A DNA stretch of 57,833 nt, taken from positions 62,847-120,679 of the forward strand of contig QEOQ01000070.1 of NCBI GenBank assembly GCA_010279815.1. Reading direction: 5' to 3'. This document shows positions 32,890-43,774 of this stretch, one piece after another. Numbering within the stretch: the stretch's first letter is position 1; every line of letters starts with the position of its first letter. The stretch comes from Brachionus plicatilis (lineage: Eukaryota > Rotifera > Eurotatoria > Ploima > Brachionidae). The notes under the pieces were generated by a model. The model was not told the origin of the DNA and did not search any database. It saw only the letters and a list, made by a program, of their open reading frames with translations. The position numbers and the translations under genes were made by a program.

Positions 32890-33611
32890 TAAAATCCTTG
32901 AAATTTTTTGATTCCTTTTCCTCGGATTGTGAAAAGGACTTAGGAATTTACATTCAAGATGATTTGAAATGGGACACTCAAGTAAAAAATGCAACGTCGA
33001 AAGCAAATCGTTTATTAGGAATGATAAGAAAATCGTTTAAATTCCCTAAGCTCGAGTTGATTAGGTTACTATACTGTTCACTTGTCAGACCGCACTTAGA
33101 ATACGCGATTAGCTCTTGGTGTCCTTATTTTGAAAAAGATGTGAATGCGCTGGAAAAAGTACAAAGAAGAGCGTCAAAATTAGTTCATGAACTGCGAACG
33201 ACTATCAAAGTTAAAATTAACCGACTTGAAAACAAGAAGAGTACGTGGCGATTTGATTCAAATGTTTAAGATAGTTAATGGTATAGAGATTGTGAATTTT
33301 ACCAACGGGATCAATTATAGTTCAAACACCAAGATAGATAAAAGAAGATATGAGTTGAGAAGACACAGACAGAACCTTACACGAGAGCTCGTTAGGAGTT
33401 GTGTTCCAAGATTTAACTTTTTTATTAACCGGGTTGTCAATGATTGGAATAAACTACCGGAAGAAATTATCAACTCAAGGAATACAAACAGTTTCAAAGC
33501 AAAACTTGATGTTTGGATGGCGAAACGATTTGAAGCGACTGCTATAGCTCATTAGAGCTCTGCTTGGTTGACTCCAAGCTGCAGTTTACACTACTACTAC
33601 TACTACTACTT
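32890..33611 (+). mobile_element. 5'-truncated CR1/L2-like LINE with (ACT)n tail
   Basis: The C-terminal part of a non-LTR reverse-transcriptase ORF remains: LGIYIQDDLKWDTQVKN, then LIRLLYCSLVRPHLEYAISS, WCPYF, LEKVQRRASKLV; after a frameshift near 33190, SKLKLTDLKTRRVRGDLIQM, FKIVNG and VVNDWNKLPEEI, ending at a TAG (33553-33555). This order is typical of the region after the RT domain in CR1/L2/Rex-type LINEs. The 3' UTR is about 38 bp and ends in ACT repeats (33589-33609), as LINEs of this group often do. 5' truncation is the usual result of incomplete reverse transcription. It lies just upstream of the CEP89 promoter side. Confidence 0.85.
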
Positions 33612-34374
33612 TAATTAATACTATAAAGCTGATCTATATCCAATACGAAAGTTGATTAAAAGTCCCAAAAAAAAAGTCAAAGTCCGGACTTTTTATTTAT
33701 TTTATTTTTTCAAAAGTCCGAGCAAAGAATTTAATTTTTTTTTTTTTTCAAAAAAAAGTCCAAGTCCAGACTTTTTTTTTTAATTTGCTAGATTAGGCTT
33801 CATATCAAAAAATTTATATACTCTTGTGTTGTCTAATGCAATAGATTTGCCATATATCAGAATTTCTTCTTCAGTATTCAAAATTTTAAGTCCGGACTTT
33901 TTTGAATTTTTTTGTTTTATATATTTTTATTCTCAAGGTTGGGTGAGGTACAGATAAATAAGTAAATTATTTAAAAGTTAAATAAAGAATTTTAAATATT
34001 TTTTCAGATTTTCAAATAAAAATTAAACTCATTCTATTTCACTAAAGAGTTAAGAGTCTGTAATACCTGTTTATTTTGGCCTTATAAGAAAAAATTATTT
34101 TGATTTTTTGGAAGGCAAGCAAACAAAACTAACCAGTTTTGTTTTCGATATAACAATTTAAATAATTTTAATATTCTATTTTCGATAATTTTTTTATCTA
34201 TCTTTTTTTAATTATTTAAACTTTTAAATCAACATAAATTGTTGCTCAAATTCATCTTAGAATTTTTGTTTTATTCGAACATATATTTCAGTGAATAACA
34301 AATGTCCAAATGATTATTATTAATAAAAAACTTAAAAATATTTTTTTTTCAAATTTTGGCTAGTTGTTTATTTT
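33612..34374. other. Intergenic stretch with a repeat fragment
   Basis: 33900-34060 matches 24950-25095 of the family C element in the same orientation (GTTTTATATATTTTTATTCT, AGGTACAGATAAATAAGTAA, ACTCATTCTATTTCACTAAA). At 33661-33790 AAAGTCC/GTCCGGACTTTT words repeat three or four times. No gene. Confidence 0.5.
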
Positions 34375-37300
34375 CTAGTAGCATCTTATAAAAAAATCCG
34401 ATCGAGCCTGTTTAAATTTGCACAAAAAACTTCTTCTACATTTGAAGTCACAGTCTATCTCTTGATCATATGACTTTGAAAAATGTCTGTACAAAACATC
34501 AAAAAGTGGATTATTCACATCATTCCATAGGCTTTCAATAAAATTATTCCATTCACTGGGCAAGAGGCTGTTTAAGTTATAAGCTCTTTTAGCCGAGTAT
34601 TCTTTGCGCCAAACAGGTCCTGATTTCGGCTTCAAGTTCGCCTCAGTTAAATTCATAAAATAAGTTTCATAATCCAATATTTGATAGCTACTTGAACGAT
34701 AGGCTCCATCGATTTCGAAAATTCGATAAGCTGGGTTCATTAGCGGATAGGTGGTGATACTTCCAGTCATGTAAGCAATGCCTACTGGGCGCTTTAAATT
34801 CTCCAGGTCGTAAAAAATCTCAAACTGGTCATTGTGAGTGTGTCCAAAAAATTGGCCAACAATGGTCGATTCATACCGATTGACTATTTTGTAATAATTT
34901 TCACTAAAAGATCTCATGCATCCGGAAGGATTTATGTGGCCAATAATATGAACTTTTTCTCCTTTGTTCTCACTCTCTTGCAGAATTTGAACCAGCAATT
35001 TTAACTGATCCAACGGGTCTACTGAGTTGATAAACATCCAGAAATTGTATGCATAGCAATAGGCGTTGTTGAGAGAAAAAAGTCTCAAGCCTGGAAACAA
35101 TTCAGTGGTATAAAAAGCACCTCTACTTTGAAAAATGATTAATTTATCAAATTTAGTGAAATAGGCCTAATGCGATGCGATTTTTTCTAAGTAATCTTAC
35201 GTAAATATTAGTTGATAAGGATATTTAATTATATGAAAAATTACGTAAGCTTACACTAAAATACGCAACTTTTAGTAAAATCTTTCCTAAATGCTTAGGG
35301 CCAAAAAAATGAGGATTTTGGTGGGAAAAATGTAAAATTGGCTTCTTTTTCATTATTCGTTAAAATATTTAATTAATTTTGTTTTGAAAAATTTGGGGTT
35401 GTGAAGTTCATTTCAATTCGATCGTTACAATTCAGAAGAATTTGAATAACTTTTTTACTATAAGGAATAATTTAGTTCTGTAAAATGCTGGCAATGTGAA
35501 ATTTTAGTAAAAAATTACAGTACAAAAATTAAAAACTTTATAATTTTTTTTCTAATTGTGCAAAAATGGTTCTGCAAAAAGTACAATATTGTACAAATTT
35601 GTACAAAAGAATTCCAAGCTCTGCAAAAACTGCAATTTTCTGTAAAATGCACACCATCAAAAAATCCTTGATTAAACTCTGCATTAAATTGCAAAGTTTT
35701 TGCAGAGCCTGGAATTCTCTTGTACAAATTTGTACAATATTGTACTTTTTGCAGAACCATTTTTGCACAATTAGAAAAAAATTATAAAGTTTTTACTTTT
35801 TGTACTGTAATTTTTGTACGAAAATTTCACATTGCCAAAATCTTAATGTTTAAGCAACTTTGCTTAATCCGAAAATATATGTCTGCAAAAACTCTGCAAT
35901 ATAATTGAAAAGTTGATTAGAATGCTTTTTAATGGCGTGCAAAATGCAGAAAATTGCAGAGTATTTTGCAGACGTGTTTTACTGAATTAAGCAAATTTGC
36001 TTATAATTAAGCATTTTATAGAACTTATTTATCTCTTTTAGTAAAAAAGTTATTCAAATTTTTCTGAATTGAAAAAATCGAATTGAAATGAACTTCACAA
36101 CCCCGAAAAATTTAAAAAAATTTGAACATTCCTTATCGTTTCTTAATTAATTTTACATAAAATTACACAATTTTTTGGTAACATTTGCTAAAATTTTTTA
36201 ATAAAAAACTAAATAATCGAATAATTTTAAAATGAAAAATAAAATTCAAAGAATCTCAAAAACACTTAAAATAAAATTTTTTTATTAATTACTGAAATTA
36301 TGTAATTAATAAATTTCTAAAAATAGTATGACTTTTTATCACCGAACGCTCTGTGATTAAGAAAAGATCAGTTTTAAATTATTTGAACAACCACGACTGT
36401 TTTTTACTAATGAATTTAAATTAATGGAGTGTTAATCGGTCTCTGATAGTCCTATTTATTAACTTTGTAAAAATTAATAAAGAAAATTTGTAAAATAATT
36501 TAAAAATTATTCAGAAGTTATATGCAATGTAGCTATTATCTGACTGTTTTTGGTAATTTTATGCTATTATCCGCTTACAATAAAAATGCGTAAATCGAGA
36601 AATGCAAGAAAAAGAATATTTATGCTAAAATTTCGTCTTGTTTTGAAAAAAACATTTATAAAAATACAACAATAATTTTTCGAATTTTTCTGTTAAAAAT
36701 TGTCAAAAAAAAGAAAAAAAAACATTTTAAAATAATTAATTTCTAAATTTTTAAAATTCTCTCAAAGATTTACAAATTAAAATATTCTTGATTTTCTATT
36801 AAATTACGTATTAGGTTTCAAAAAATTTAATAAGGTAAAAATTCTTTATAGATTTACATTTTATAATTTGTATTTTTTTTCTAATGCATTTAATTTCTTC
36901 TTATACAAAAAAGACTTTGTTTTTATCATTTTTAATTATTTTTGACCTGTTATTTAAAATCAAATTATGAATTATTTGATCTTGAAAATGTATTTAATTC
37001 AAAAATTTAATATTAATTTATGAATTATTTATTATGATTTTTATAAACTTTTCTTAAACTGCTGAGCTAATAATACTAAGGTAATAATCAATTAAAGAAT
37101 TATTACCATTTTTATACTATTGAAAGAGGTCGGAGGACGACATCGAAATGATAAATAAATTATTTTTTGAAAGTTTGAAAAGAACATCTTTCTTTAGTTA
37201 GAGAGAATAATAAATTCTAAAAAAGATATCCTTTCTTTTTGAGAATATTTTAAAGTCTTCATTGTAAATAGGTCCAAATGATACAAGAATTTTTAAATCT

Positions 37301-39151
37301 AAAATTAAACTTTGCAACAACTCTACTTTTGACTGAAAACTTTTGAAGAAGCTTTTGTAAAGCTGAAATAAATAAATTTTCACCTTTAAAACCATAAAAA
37401 AGCATTGCTAATTTCTATGTTTTGTGTATAAACTATGCGCTTATACACAAAAATATCATTATTTTATTTAACATTGGGAAGACGCTTTTAAAAATAAATG
37501 ATATTTGTGTTTGTAAGGATGAGAATGCCTGCAAACTTCTAAAAATTTCAAAAGATGCCAATACAATATAACGAATGAAATTTGTTTTGCAGAAATTTCA
37601 GGAACTGTATTTATCTTTTAAATCAAAAGAATTATCAAATAAAATTTGGAACCAATTTTAAAATTTAAGAAATATGAGAAAATTTAGTTTCTTCAATTTA
37701 CTAAATTTTTTTTTTTAAATATCTTAGACATTTATTTCAAATAAGTTAATTCTGCGAAAGAATTAAAATTTTTTAAATTAAAAAAAATTTTTACATATAA
37801 AAAATTTTTTTGAAATTAATAATAAATCTTTTTTATGTTTCGATTGAATTTCTGTGTTAATTAAAATTTTTTTTGCTAAAAAATGTAATTTAATTAATTG
37901 GCAAAAAAAATCGTTTAACACCAGCAATGCTTCTGAAATTAAAACTAAAAATCAGCTTAATTAGTTCTGAAATAGCTTAGATTAATTAAAATAAGTCACT
38001 TAATAATAATACACAATTTATATTCCATAAGGCTCAAAAGCTTATTAGTTAAAATTTGTCTATCTTACTTTAGTATGGATTTTTTATGCGACTCGGGCGC
38101 CCCAAATCTTTGCCAATCTGGATAAAGAGCATCATAGAGCCATGACATGCTGTTTGTTTTCATCAAAGGATACAAATTATCCGGCTCGGTATCATGATTG
38201 CCAACTGTAGAGTAAATTTTTTTGTTCGGAAAATATTTTTCGAACATTTTCCGCAAATTTTTAAAGTATTCCAGCTGATTTTCTTTCGAGTCCTCCCAAA
38301 CACTATGCGGTCCAAGGTCTCCAGTCCAGTATATAAAGTCAAACTAACAATTTCATCAAATAAATAATTATAAAAAATATAGATTTTAATTTTAATTTAA
38401 ACCTCGTCTTTTTTGGATATATGGTCGAACATAGACTCAAGAGTCCACTGCGGCAAACCACAATATCTATAGTCTCCCCAAGCGCCTGCCAAACGTTCTT
38501 TAGACTCCGACTTGTTCATGGAAGTGCTCTGGTTTCGGCAGCATAAAATTTGATCACAATCAGCCAAAGAACCTGTTTTATATTCCATATCAAAGTGAAT
38601 GTCAGTCAAATGAAGGATTCGAATGGTTGGGAAAAAAGGCTTAAAATTAAGTATAATCAACAAAAAAAGAAAATATTTCAATTTTATTATACTAGTGGTT
38701 TTTGAGGTTGTATTGGTTCTGGTTTCTTGGTATCGGGCAAATTAATGGTCCAGTTTAGAGCCTTATTCTTGACAGGTTTGCATTCAAGAAAAGCGTGGCA
38801 AAGCTCTTCATCCGAAAGAGGAGTTTTTATTAGGACTTTATATACAGTTGATTTGTAAGTATTGATTATGTCTTGGCACATTTTAGTGTTTGAAAAATCG
38901 GGTCCGACACATATTGCCAAAGCCATTTTTTCCAGTACTTTAGTTAGATCAGTAAGTATCAAAAATTTTACCATCGGCAAAATTACAGTGCATGTGGCAC
39001 AGTAGCTGTCTAATTTGAGCTTAGCTTGTCGGCATTCTAGTTCACTGGTACAAAGTGGAGTTTCTGAGAAGAACACACTTTTAAGATAATTGCAAATAAT
39101 TTGGTCAGTTAATAGAAATATTATTGTCAAAGACAAGATCAATTGTCTCAT
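34375..39151 (-). CDS. SMPD1: Acid sphingomyelinase (sphingomyelin phosphodiesterase)
   Basis: Four exons on the minus strand: 38693-39151, 38403-38639, 38069-38343 and 34375-35122, with GT-AG introns of 53, 59 and about 2950 bp and matching phases. Total 572 residues (human SMPD1 631). It cleaves sphingomyelin to ceramide and phosphocholine in lysosomes or outside the cell. The start is the ATG at 39151, which opens a signal peptide (RQLILSLTIIFLLTDQI). A saposin-B domain with CATC and further Cys follows, then the metallophosphatase: DIH (166-168), GD (240-241), GNHD (280-283), HIIGH (382-386) and GHTH (417-420), the full zinc-binding set. The C-terminal Cys-rich tail (CDFKCRRSFLC) is present. 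ASM-like SMPDL3 proteins lack the saposin domain, so true ASM is the better call. The large intron carries two nested foldback elements. Confidence 0.9.
35395..36104. mobile_element. Foldback MULE-like element, 9-bp TSD, host of a nested insertion
   Basis: Ends GGGGTTGTGAAGTTCATTTC and its complement (GAACTTCACAACCCC) are flanked by a perfect 9-bp duplication GAAAAATTT (35386-35394 and 36105-36113). The arms also match internally (GAATAACTTTTTTACTA, GCTTAATT). The left arm is interrupted by a second element at 35490-35836; without it the element would be about 360 bp, like its relatives. It lies in intron 3 of the sphingomyelinase gene. Confidence 0.85.
35490..35836. mobile_element. Nested foldback element within 35395-36104
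   Basis: Its arms begin GGCAATGTGAAATTTTAGTA and end AAAATTTCACATTGCC, and the palindrome covers nearly its whole 347 bp (for example GTACAATATTGTACAAATTT in both arms; centre near 35665). It interrupts the left arm of the outer element. The flanks AAAATGCT and AAAATCT look like a decayed target duplication, and the outer right arm (AAGCATTTTATAGAAC) shows the uninterrupted target. CTCTGCAAAAAC near the centre is shared with the relatives at 35395, 45050 and 46328. Confidence 0.8.
36105..38068 (-). other. Rest of the long sphingomyelinase intron
   Basis: AT-rich. It holds the short relative of the 44-bp repeat (36431-36463) and an 11-bp perfect hairpin (37420-37430 with 37442-37452, TTTTGTGTATA). 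No gene is seen. Confidence 0.4.
36431..36463. repeat. Short relative of the 44-bp hairpin-ended repeat
   Basis: GTTAATCGGTCTC ... TTTATTAAC, 33 bp, with ends like those of 15369-15412 and 40400-40443. Confidence 0.35.
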
Positions 39152-40135
39152 TTTACTCTCAAAATTCTGATTTGTGTATTTGATTTTGTCGCTTGATTTG
39201 AGCTCAAGGCTATCGAACAATTTATCTCTTTTTGAGTTCAAGAATGTCAGAAAAACTTTTGAATAAAGCTAATAAAGATATAAAAATTTTTCTTTACAAT
39301 TAGATACTTTTGAAAAGAGAACATGACAAAAAGTTTAGATAAATAGATTTTTATTATTCATTTTTTGATGATTTTCTAAAAAAACAACGAATTTTAAAAT
39401 ACTAAATATAGCGAAAATACTTTATCAGATTATGGTGTCCGAATAAAGACGATTTTTTTGGAAAATATTAAAATTTAGTTTATATTTTTGTAAGCAAAAT
39501 TAATAGAGTGAATAAAATTTTCAAATTTTCTTTGTATCCTTAGAAAAGATACACTTGTCACATCATATCATCTGATATCAAATAATATTAGTGAAATTTT
39601 TTTTTAATTCATTTTAAAATGTAAATTTAAAAAACTGAAGATCGTTATTTTAAATAAAAAATTTATTCTTATTCACAAATATCTATTTTACAATGAAGAA
39701 TACAAATTTTAAGAATTAAACTTTTATTTGCATTTACTTTTCTTAAATTAAAAGAACCCTCTAAGTTAGTATTTTAATTCTTAAATTTGAAGTTAAATAT
39801 TTTAACTCATTTAAAACATAATTTAGCTTTCTTTAACTTTTTTAAAACATTATTATCGAATTATTCTGTGACACTTTTTTGTAAATTTTTGTTAATTTTA
39901 AAGTAGTTTATTAATTATTCATAAATAAATTTGAAATAAAAGAAAAGAAAAAAGGGGCCAATTCTCCAGACTAAAAACCGATTGATATTTGGAATGATTT
40001 GAAGCAATATTTAAGAAATAAACTTCCTAAAAATAATCAGGGAATTAATCATTTCATAAATGAATGCATTCAGGCCTTAAAACCAAAAAAATGCGTATTT
40101 TTTATAAAAAAAATGTGAAAGGCAGGCTTGCTCTC
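39152..40135. other. Intergenic stretch upstream of sphingomyelinase
   Basis: AT-rich; probably contains the promoter of the sphingomyelinase gene. No element can be singled out. Confidence 0.4.
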
Positions 40136-40272
40136 AAGTAAAAAAAAAAGGTATTTTATAGACTTCTCAATGTTAAGTCAGTAGCTTGACTTCTACTTCT
40201 TGATTAAACTTGATTTTAAAATTTTTGTTTTGAAATTAAAAGAGTATTAAAAAAAGAGTGAAAAATAATCAG
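40136..40272 (+). repeat. Direct repeat F, copy 1
   Basis: The words ATAGACTTCTCAATGTTAAG, TCAGTAGCTTGACTTCTACT, TCTTGATTAAACTTGATT and AAAAAAAGAGTGAAAAATAA recur in the same order and orientation at 41178-41311 with few changes. Non-coding. Confidence 0.75.
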
Positions 40273-40399
40273 CCTAATAGCTGTAGATTGTTATATGTTA
40301 GAAATTAAATTTGATCTATTTGAAAATTTAATAATCACAAAAATATATTATACAGTTAAGAATACAGAGCTGGATATTTTTTAATCAAATAAAAGAAAT

Positions 40400-40443
40400 G
40401 TTAATTAGCCTTTCGTGAAAAGGGCACTTTCCTGTTGATTAAC
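40400..40443. repeat. 44-bp hairpin-ended repeat, copy 2
   Basis: GTTAATTAGCCT ... GGGCACT ... CCTGTTGATTAAC, the same length and terminal pairing as 15369-15412. Confidence 0.55.
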
Positions 40444-41029
40444 CTTGAAAATTGGAATTTATATCATTTGTACCACTATTATACTGATTCTACAAAACTC
40501 TGCGATAAATCTGCAAATTTCAGAAATTGTGAATTTGGGATATTGTATTATTTTAAAAATTCAACTCAACTTTAAGTGGTAGTACAGGGGATGTATCAGT
40601 TGCTGCAGTTTACAGAACGTGTTTTAAACATGTTTCAGAACATAAGGAGATTTAATAAGCATTAAAATTGAAAATTGCAAATTGCAAATTTTAAATTACT
40701 CTAGAAATTGAAACCTCATTTTACTTAAAAACTTTAAAACAAAATAAATAAAGAGGATTCAAATCATTCTCTTGTAAGACTTCAATCAAAAAACCTTCCT
40801 AAAAGAAAATTAACCCCTTCTTTGTATGATGACACGCCTCATAGAGGTATTTTATTAAATTGCTATCTAGTATAATGTGGAAGCGGAATCTAAAAACTAA
40901 AATACAGAAAAAATTATGGAATCTAAAATGGGTAATCGGAAAAATATAATTTTATTCATTAGAAAAATTTTGAAATTTTTTTTGTTTGAGTTTGAATTAA
41001 AAAATCCATTGTGTAGTACAAAATTTGAT

Positions 41030-41143
41030 TTAAAATTAAAAACATCATATTTTTGAATTTGTATTTAAATTTTATTATGATTTATATTTTAAAATTTTTT
41101 AAAAAAATGAAGTTTTGATCAGGTCATCATTATTAGTTACCTA
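41030..41143 (+). repeat. Dispersed repeat E, copy 2
   Basis: Matches 28169-28290 in the CEP89 intron in the same orientation. It directly precedes repeat F copy 2. Confidence 0.6.
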
Positions 41144-41177
41144 TTAATGTTGATTTTGGGCACTAGCCTTATCTAAA

Positions 41178-41311
41178 GTAAAAAAAAAAGTCAATTTATA
41201 GACTTCTCAATGTCAAGTCAGTAGCTTGATTTCTACTTCTTGATTAAACTTGATTAAAATTTTTATTTTGAAATTAAAAGGATATTAAAAAAAGAGAGAA
41301 AAATAATCAAA
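41178..41311 (+). repeat. Direct repeat F, copy 2
   Basis: Second copy of 40136-40272, ending about 26 bp before the long-arm element at 41338. Confidence 0.75.
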
Positions 41312-41337
41312 AATATGGTTTTGTTCGGAATTGTGTA

Positions 41338-42988
41338 AGGTGCATTTAAGGCAAAACTACGTCACTACTCTGGGATTCTAAATTTTTTTACATATTCGTG
41401 TTCCCCATGTATGATAACCCATGTTTGGTGGTTTTTTTATGTTTCTACCTATTTCAGGTAAAAAGTTATTTAACTTTGAAAAAAGGCGTTTTTTGATGCA
41501 AAGCAACATTAAAAACCCTTTTTTCTCCCAAAAATACTCCGATTTGTATATTTTTTTTTTCATTTTCTGATTTTAAATGCTTTAAATCTTATTATTCTTG
41601 ATTTAAAAATAAAAAATATTCTTAATTTACCTGTTTTTTTTTTACTTTTATACCTTTTTTTTCACAAAAAAGAGAGCCGAGCTTCGTTGGCAGGTGAATA
41701 TATCTAATATTGTATATCAGTAGATAGATCTACTCAATACGCACAAACTAATGAAGAGCTTTTTTTTATATGATCCCTACTTGCCAAGATATTTGCCTTT
41801 TACTAGCAGCTGTTTTTGAGAAAAAATTCAAATTTTTAATTTTTCAGTCTTATATAACTAAATTCTTGACTTATGTCATTAAAAATCATTTTCTTTTAAT
41901 CTTAATAACTAAATTAATTAGAATTTAAAATTGAAAATGAAAAAGCAAAAACAGCATTTAAGAAAATTGCTCCAGCAGAGGCTTGTAGCCGAACAAATTC
42001 AGGAGGTAGTGAATATTGTACCAAGATCTTTACCAACATCGTCGACTCTTACTTCTATTGCGTCATCTACTAATGAACTTGCTGATACTTCTGCTTATAT
42101 AACTGGAAGCATTGATTCTGTCCACATGATAGCTGAACTGTGCAATTCTATTCTCAATATTGATTGTACTCAACGTTCGCTTAGTGTCTTAATTTATGCT
42201 ATCTTAAAGTATGCTTTAATTCTTAGTTTATTTTCTTTTTCTTATTTCTTTAATCAAATGTTGAAGACATTTTAATGTGCCAGATTGAGATGCTGATTCA
42301 TTTTTGTCAGACATCACCTTGAATTCTGTTAAAACATGTAAATTACATTATGATATATTTGTTGCTGATAATGATGACATGATTCTTAATGATGGAAGAG
42401 GTGGTAAGCATGAACCAACTATGCCTACGATTATTGAAGACATAACTTGAATGAAAGGGACTAAATAACTATTTTCTTAATTTAATGTTTAAAAATAAAT
42501 TTTTTCTCAAAAACAGCTGCTAGTAAAAGGCAAATATCTTGGCAAGTAGGGATCATATAAAAAAAAGCTCTTCATTAGTTTGTGCGTATTGAGTAGATCT
42601 ATCTACTGATATACAATATTAGATATATTCACCTGCCAACGAAGCTCGGCTCTCTTTTTTGTGAAAAAAAAGGTATAAAAGTAAAAAAAAAACAGGTAAA
42701 TTAAGAATATTTTTTATTTTTAAATCAAGAATAATAAAATTTAAAGCATTTAAAATCAGAAAATGAAAAAAAAAATATACAAATCGGAGTATTTTTGGGA
42801 GAAAAAAGGGTTTTTAATGTTGCTTTGCATCAAAAAACGCCTTTTTTCAAAGTTAAATAACTTTTTACCTGAAATAGGTAGAAACATAAAAAAACCACCA
42901 AACATGGGTTATCATACATGGGGAACACGAATATGTAAAAAAATTTAGAATCCCAGAGTAGTGACGTAGTTTTGCCTTAAATGCACCT
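41338..42988. mobile_element. Long-arm palindromic element (491-bp arms) carrying an ORF
   Basis: Arms 41338-41828 and 42498-42988 are both 491 bp and almost identical as reverse complements; I noticed only a single difference, so the element is young. The ends are AGGTGCATTTAAGGCAAAAC and its complement, flanked by TA on both sides (41336-41337, 42989-42990). This fits a TA-target (Tc1/mariner-like) insertion, but TA is weak evidence in such AT-rich DNA. The arms each encode the same 61-residue chance frame. The 669-bp centre holds a two-exon ORF remnant and no transposase. Architecture parallels the PHD element at 12322-13332. Confidence 0.8.
41937..42450 (+). pseudogene. Two-exon ORF of unknown function inside the long-arm element
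   Basis: Exon 1 (41937-42208) starts at an ATG and reads MKKQKQHLRKLLQQRLVAEQ, later LADTSAYITGSIDSVHMIAE and LSVLIYAILK. A GT-AG intron of 58 bp (42209-42266) joins in phase to exon 2 (42267-42450), reading HFNVPD, a TGA at 42286-42288, then DADSFLSDITLNSVKTCKLH, later NDGRGGKH. The intact short intron suggests capture at the DNA level. No domain is recognised. The in-frame TGA makes it a pseudogene unless splicing avoids it. Confidence 0.45.
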
Positions 42989-43061
42989 TATAAATAATTT
43001 TTTTGACCGTCGATTAGATTTACTTGTTTTTATAATTAATAAAATTAAAATATTTCGCTTC

Positions 43062-43110
43062 GGCATTTTAGGTCCCCGAATTCCGTTCCGCTTTCGCAAT
43101 TGAGGGACAA
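43062..43110 (-). repeat. Solo end related to the PHD-carrying element
   Basis: On the minus strand this reads GGTTGTCCCTCAATTGCGAA, then AGCGGAACGGAATTC. It resembles the terminus of the 12322-13332 element (GGTTATCCCTAAAACGCGGA ... GCGGAATGCGGAATTC). No opposite arm is found nearby, so it is probably a broken relative. Confidence 0.5.
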
Positions 43111-43374
43111 CCAGAATATAATGATGAAATAGAAAATTATTAGAAACTAATATTATTAATGGGTAAATCTAGACTCGGATTGATCATAGAAGATTGATCG
43201 CTTCGCTCGTGATCAGAAAACATATCGTGAGCGGCGATCATCGCTCGATCCACAACACTAAATCCGGTATGGTATGGATGTAATTGAGAAAGGCCTGAAT
43301 GAGATGCAAAGGTAAGAAGCATCTTCAGCGGAATTCTTCAAAAAATGTTGACTTATCCTATCTACACTTGAACA

Positions 43375-43563
43375 TTAATTCTTTTTTAGCTCCTTATATA
43401 AAATCTCTCTAGAAGCTGAGTTTTTATTAATAAATGAACACTTCTGTTCAACCTCAAGGATAACTGAATCATCGTGATGAAGATTTGAGATAGAGAAGAT
43501 TGACTGAAGATAAATGATAAGAATCAATGAAATTTTAGATTTCAGTTGTTGAGTTTCCATCAT
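43375..43563 (-). CDS. Possible small secreted protein ORF
   Basis: 62 residues from a double ATG. The N-terminus MMETQQLKSKISLILIIYLQ is followed by SIFSISNLHHDD, which could be a signal peptide or anchor; the rest is charged. The region 43140-43560 is less AT-rich than its flanks and a second open frame (43140-43322, minus) follows. No family is recognised. It might be a first exon or part of a mobile-element LTR. Confidence 0.25.
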   Translation of the reverse strand: MMETQQLKSKISLILIIYLQSIFSISNLHHDDSVILEVEQKCSFINKNSASREILYKELKKN

Positions 43564-43630
43564 TTCTGGACAAAGAGAGAATGACCGTATTAATCAATAT
43601 TGTTAAATAATTTTTAGCATGTTATTTGTA

Positions 43631-43772
43631 CAGTACAAATTAAAGCTGACTTGTCCGCATTTTGTTCTTCGACTCTTCCTCAACTATTCCACTTAATATA
43701 AAGGAAGAGTTAAGTAAAGGAAGAGGAAGGGTCGAGGAAAAGAAATGTACAAGTAAGTTTTAAATTGTACTG
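43631..43772. mobile_element. 142-bp TA-flanked MITE
   Basis: The ends CAGTACAAATTAAAGC and its complement (TTTAAATTGTACTG) are flanked by TA on both sides (43629-43630, 43773-43774). The arms also share TTCGACTCTTCCTC / GAGGAAGGGTCGAG. TA duplications and a CAGT-type end fit a mariner/pogo-derived MITE. A partial copy is at 21870-21965. Confidence 0.75.
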
Positions 43773-43774
43773 TA

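Noticed and set aside
35515..35908. Several overlapping frames with repeated VQYCTFCRTIF-type peptides
   Set aside because: Products of the palindromic arms of the nested foldback element, readable on both strands.
39152..39241. Upstream extension of the sphingomyelinase reading frame (30 more residues)
   Set aside because: It lacks an ATG at its start and would bury the clear signal peptide that begins at the ATG at 39151.
41378..41563. 61-residue frame, identical to the one at 42763-42948
   Set aside because: Both are just the same DNA in the two arms of the palindrome; no domain, and the frame is short. Kept only as evidence of arm identity.
41338..42988. 9-bp target duplication for the long-arm element
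   Set aside because: Flanks ATTGTGTAA and TTATAAATA do not match at any boundary choice; only TA is shared, so it was not grouped with the 9-bp family.
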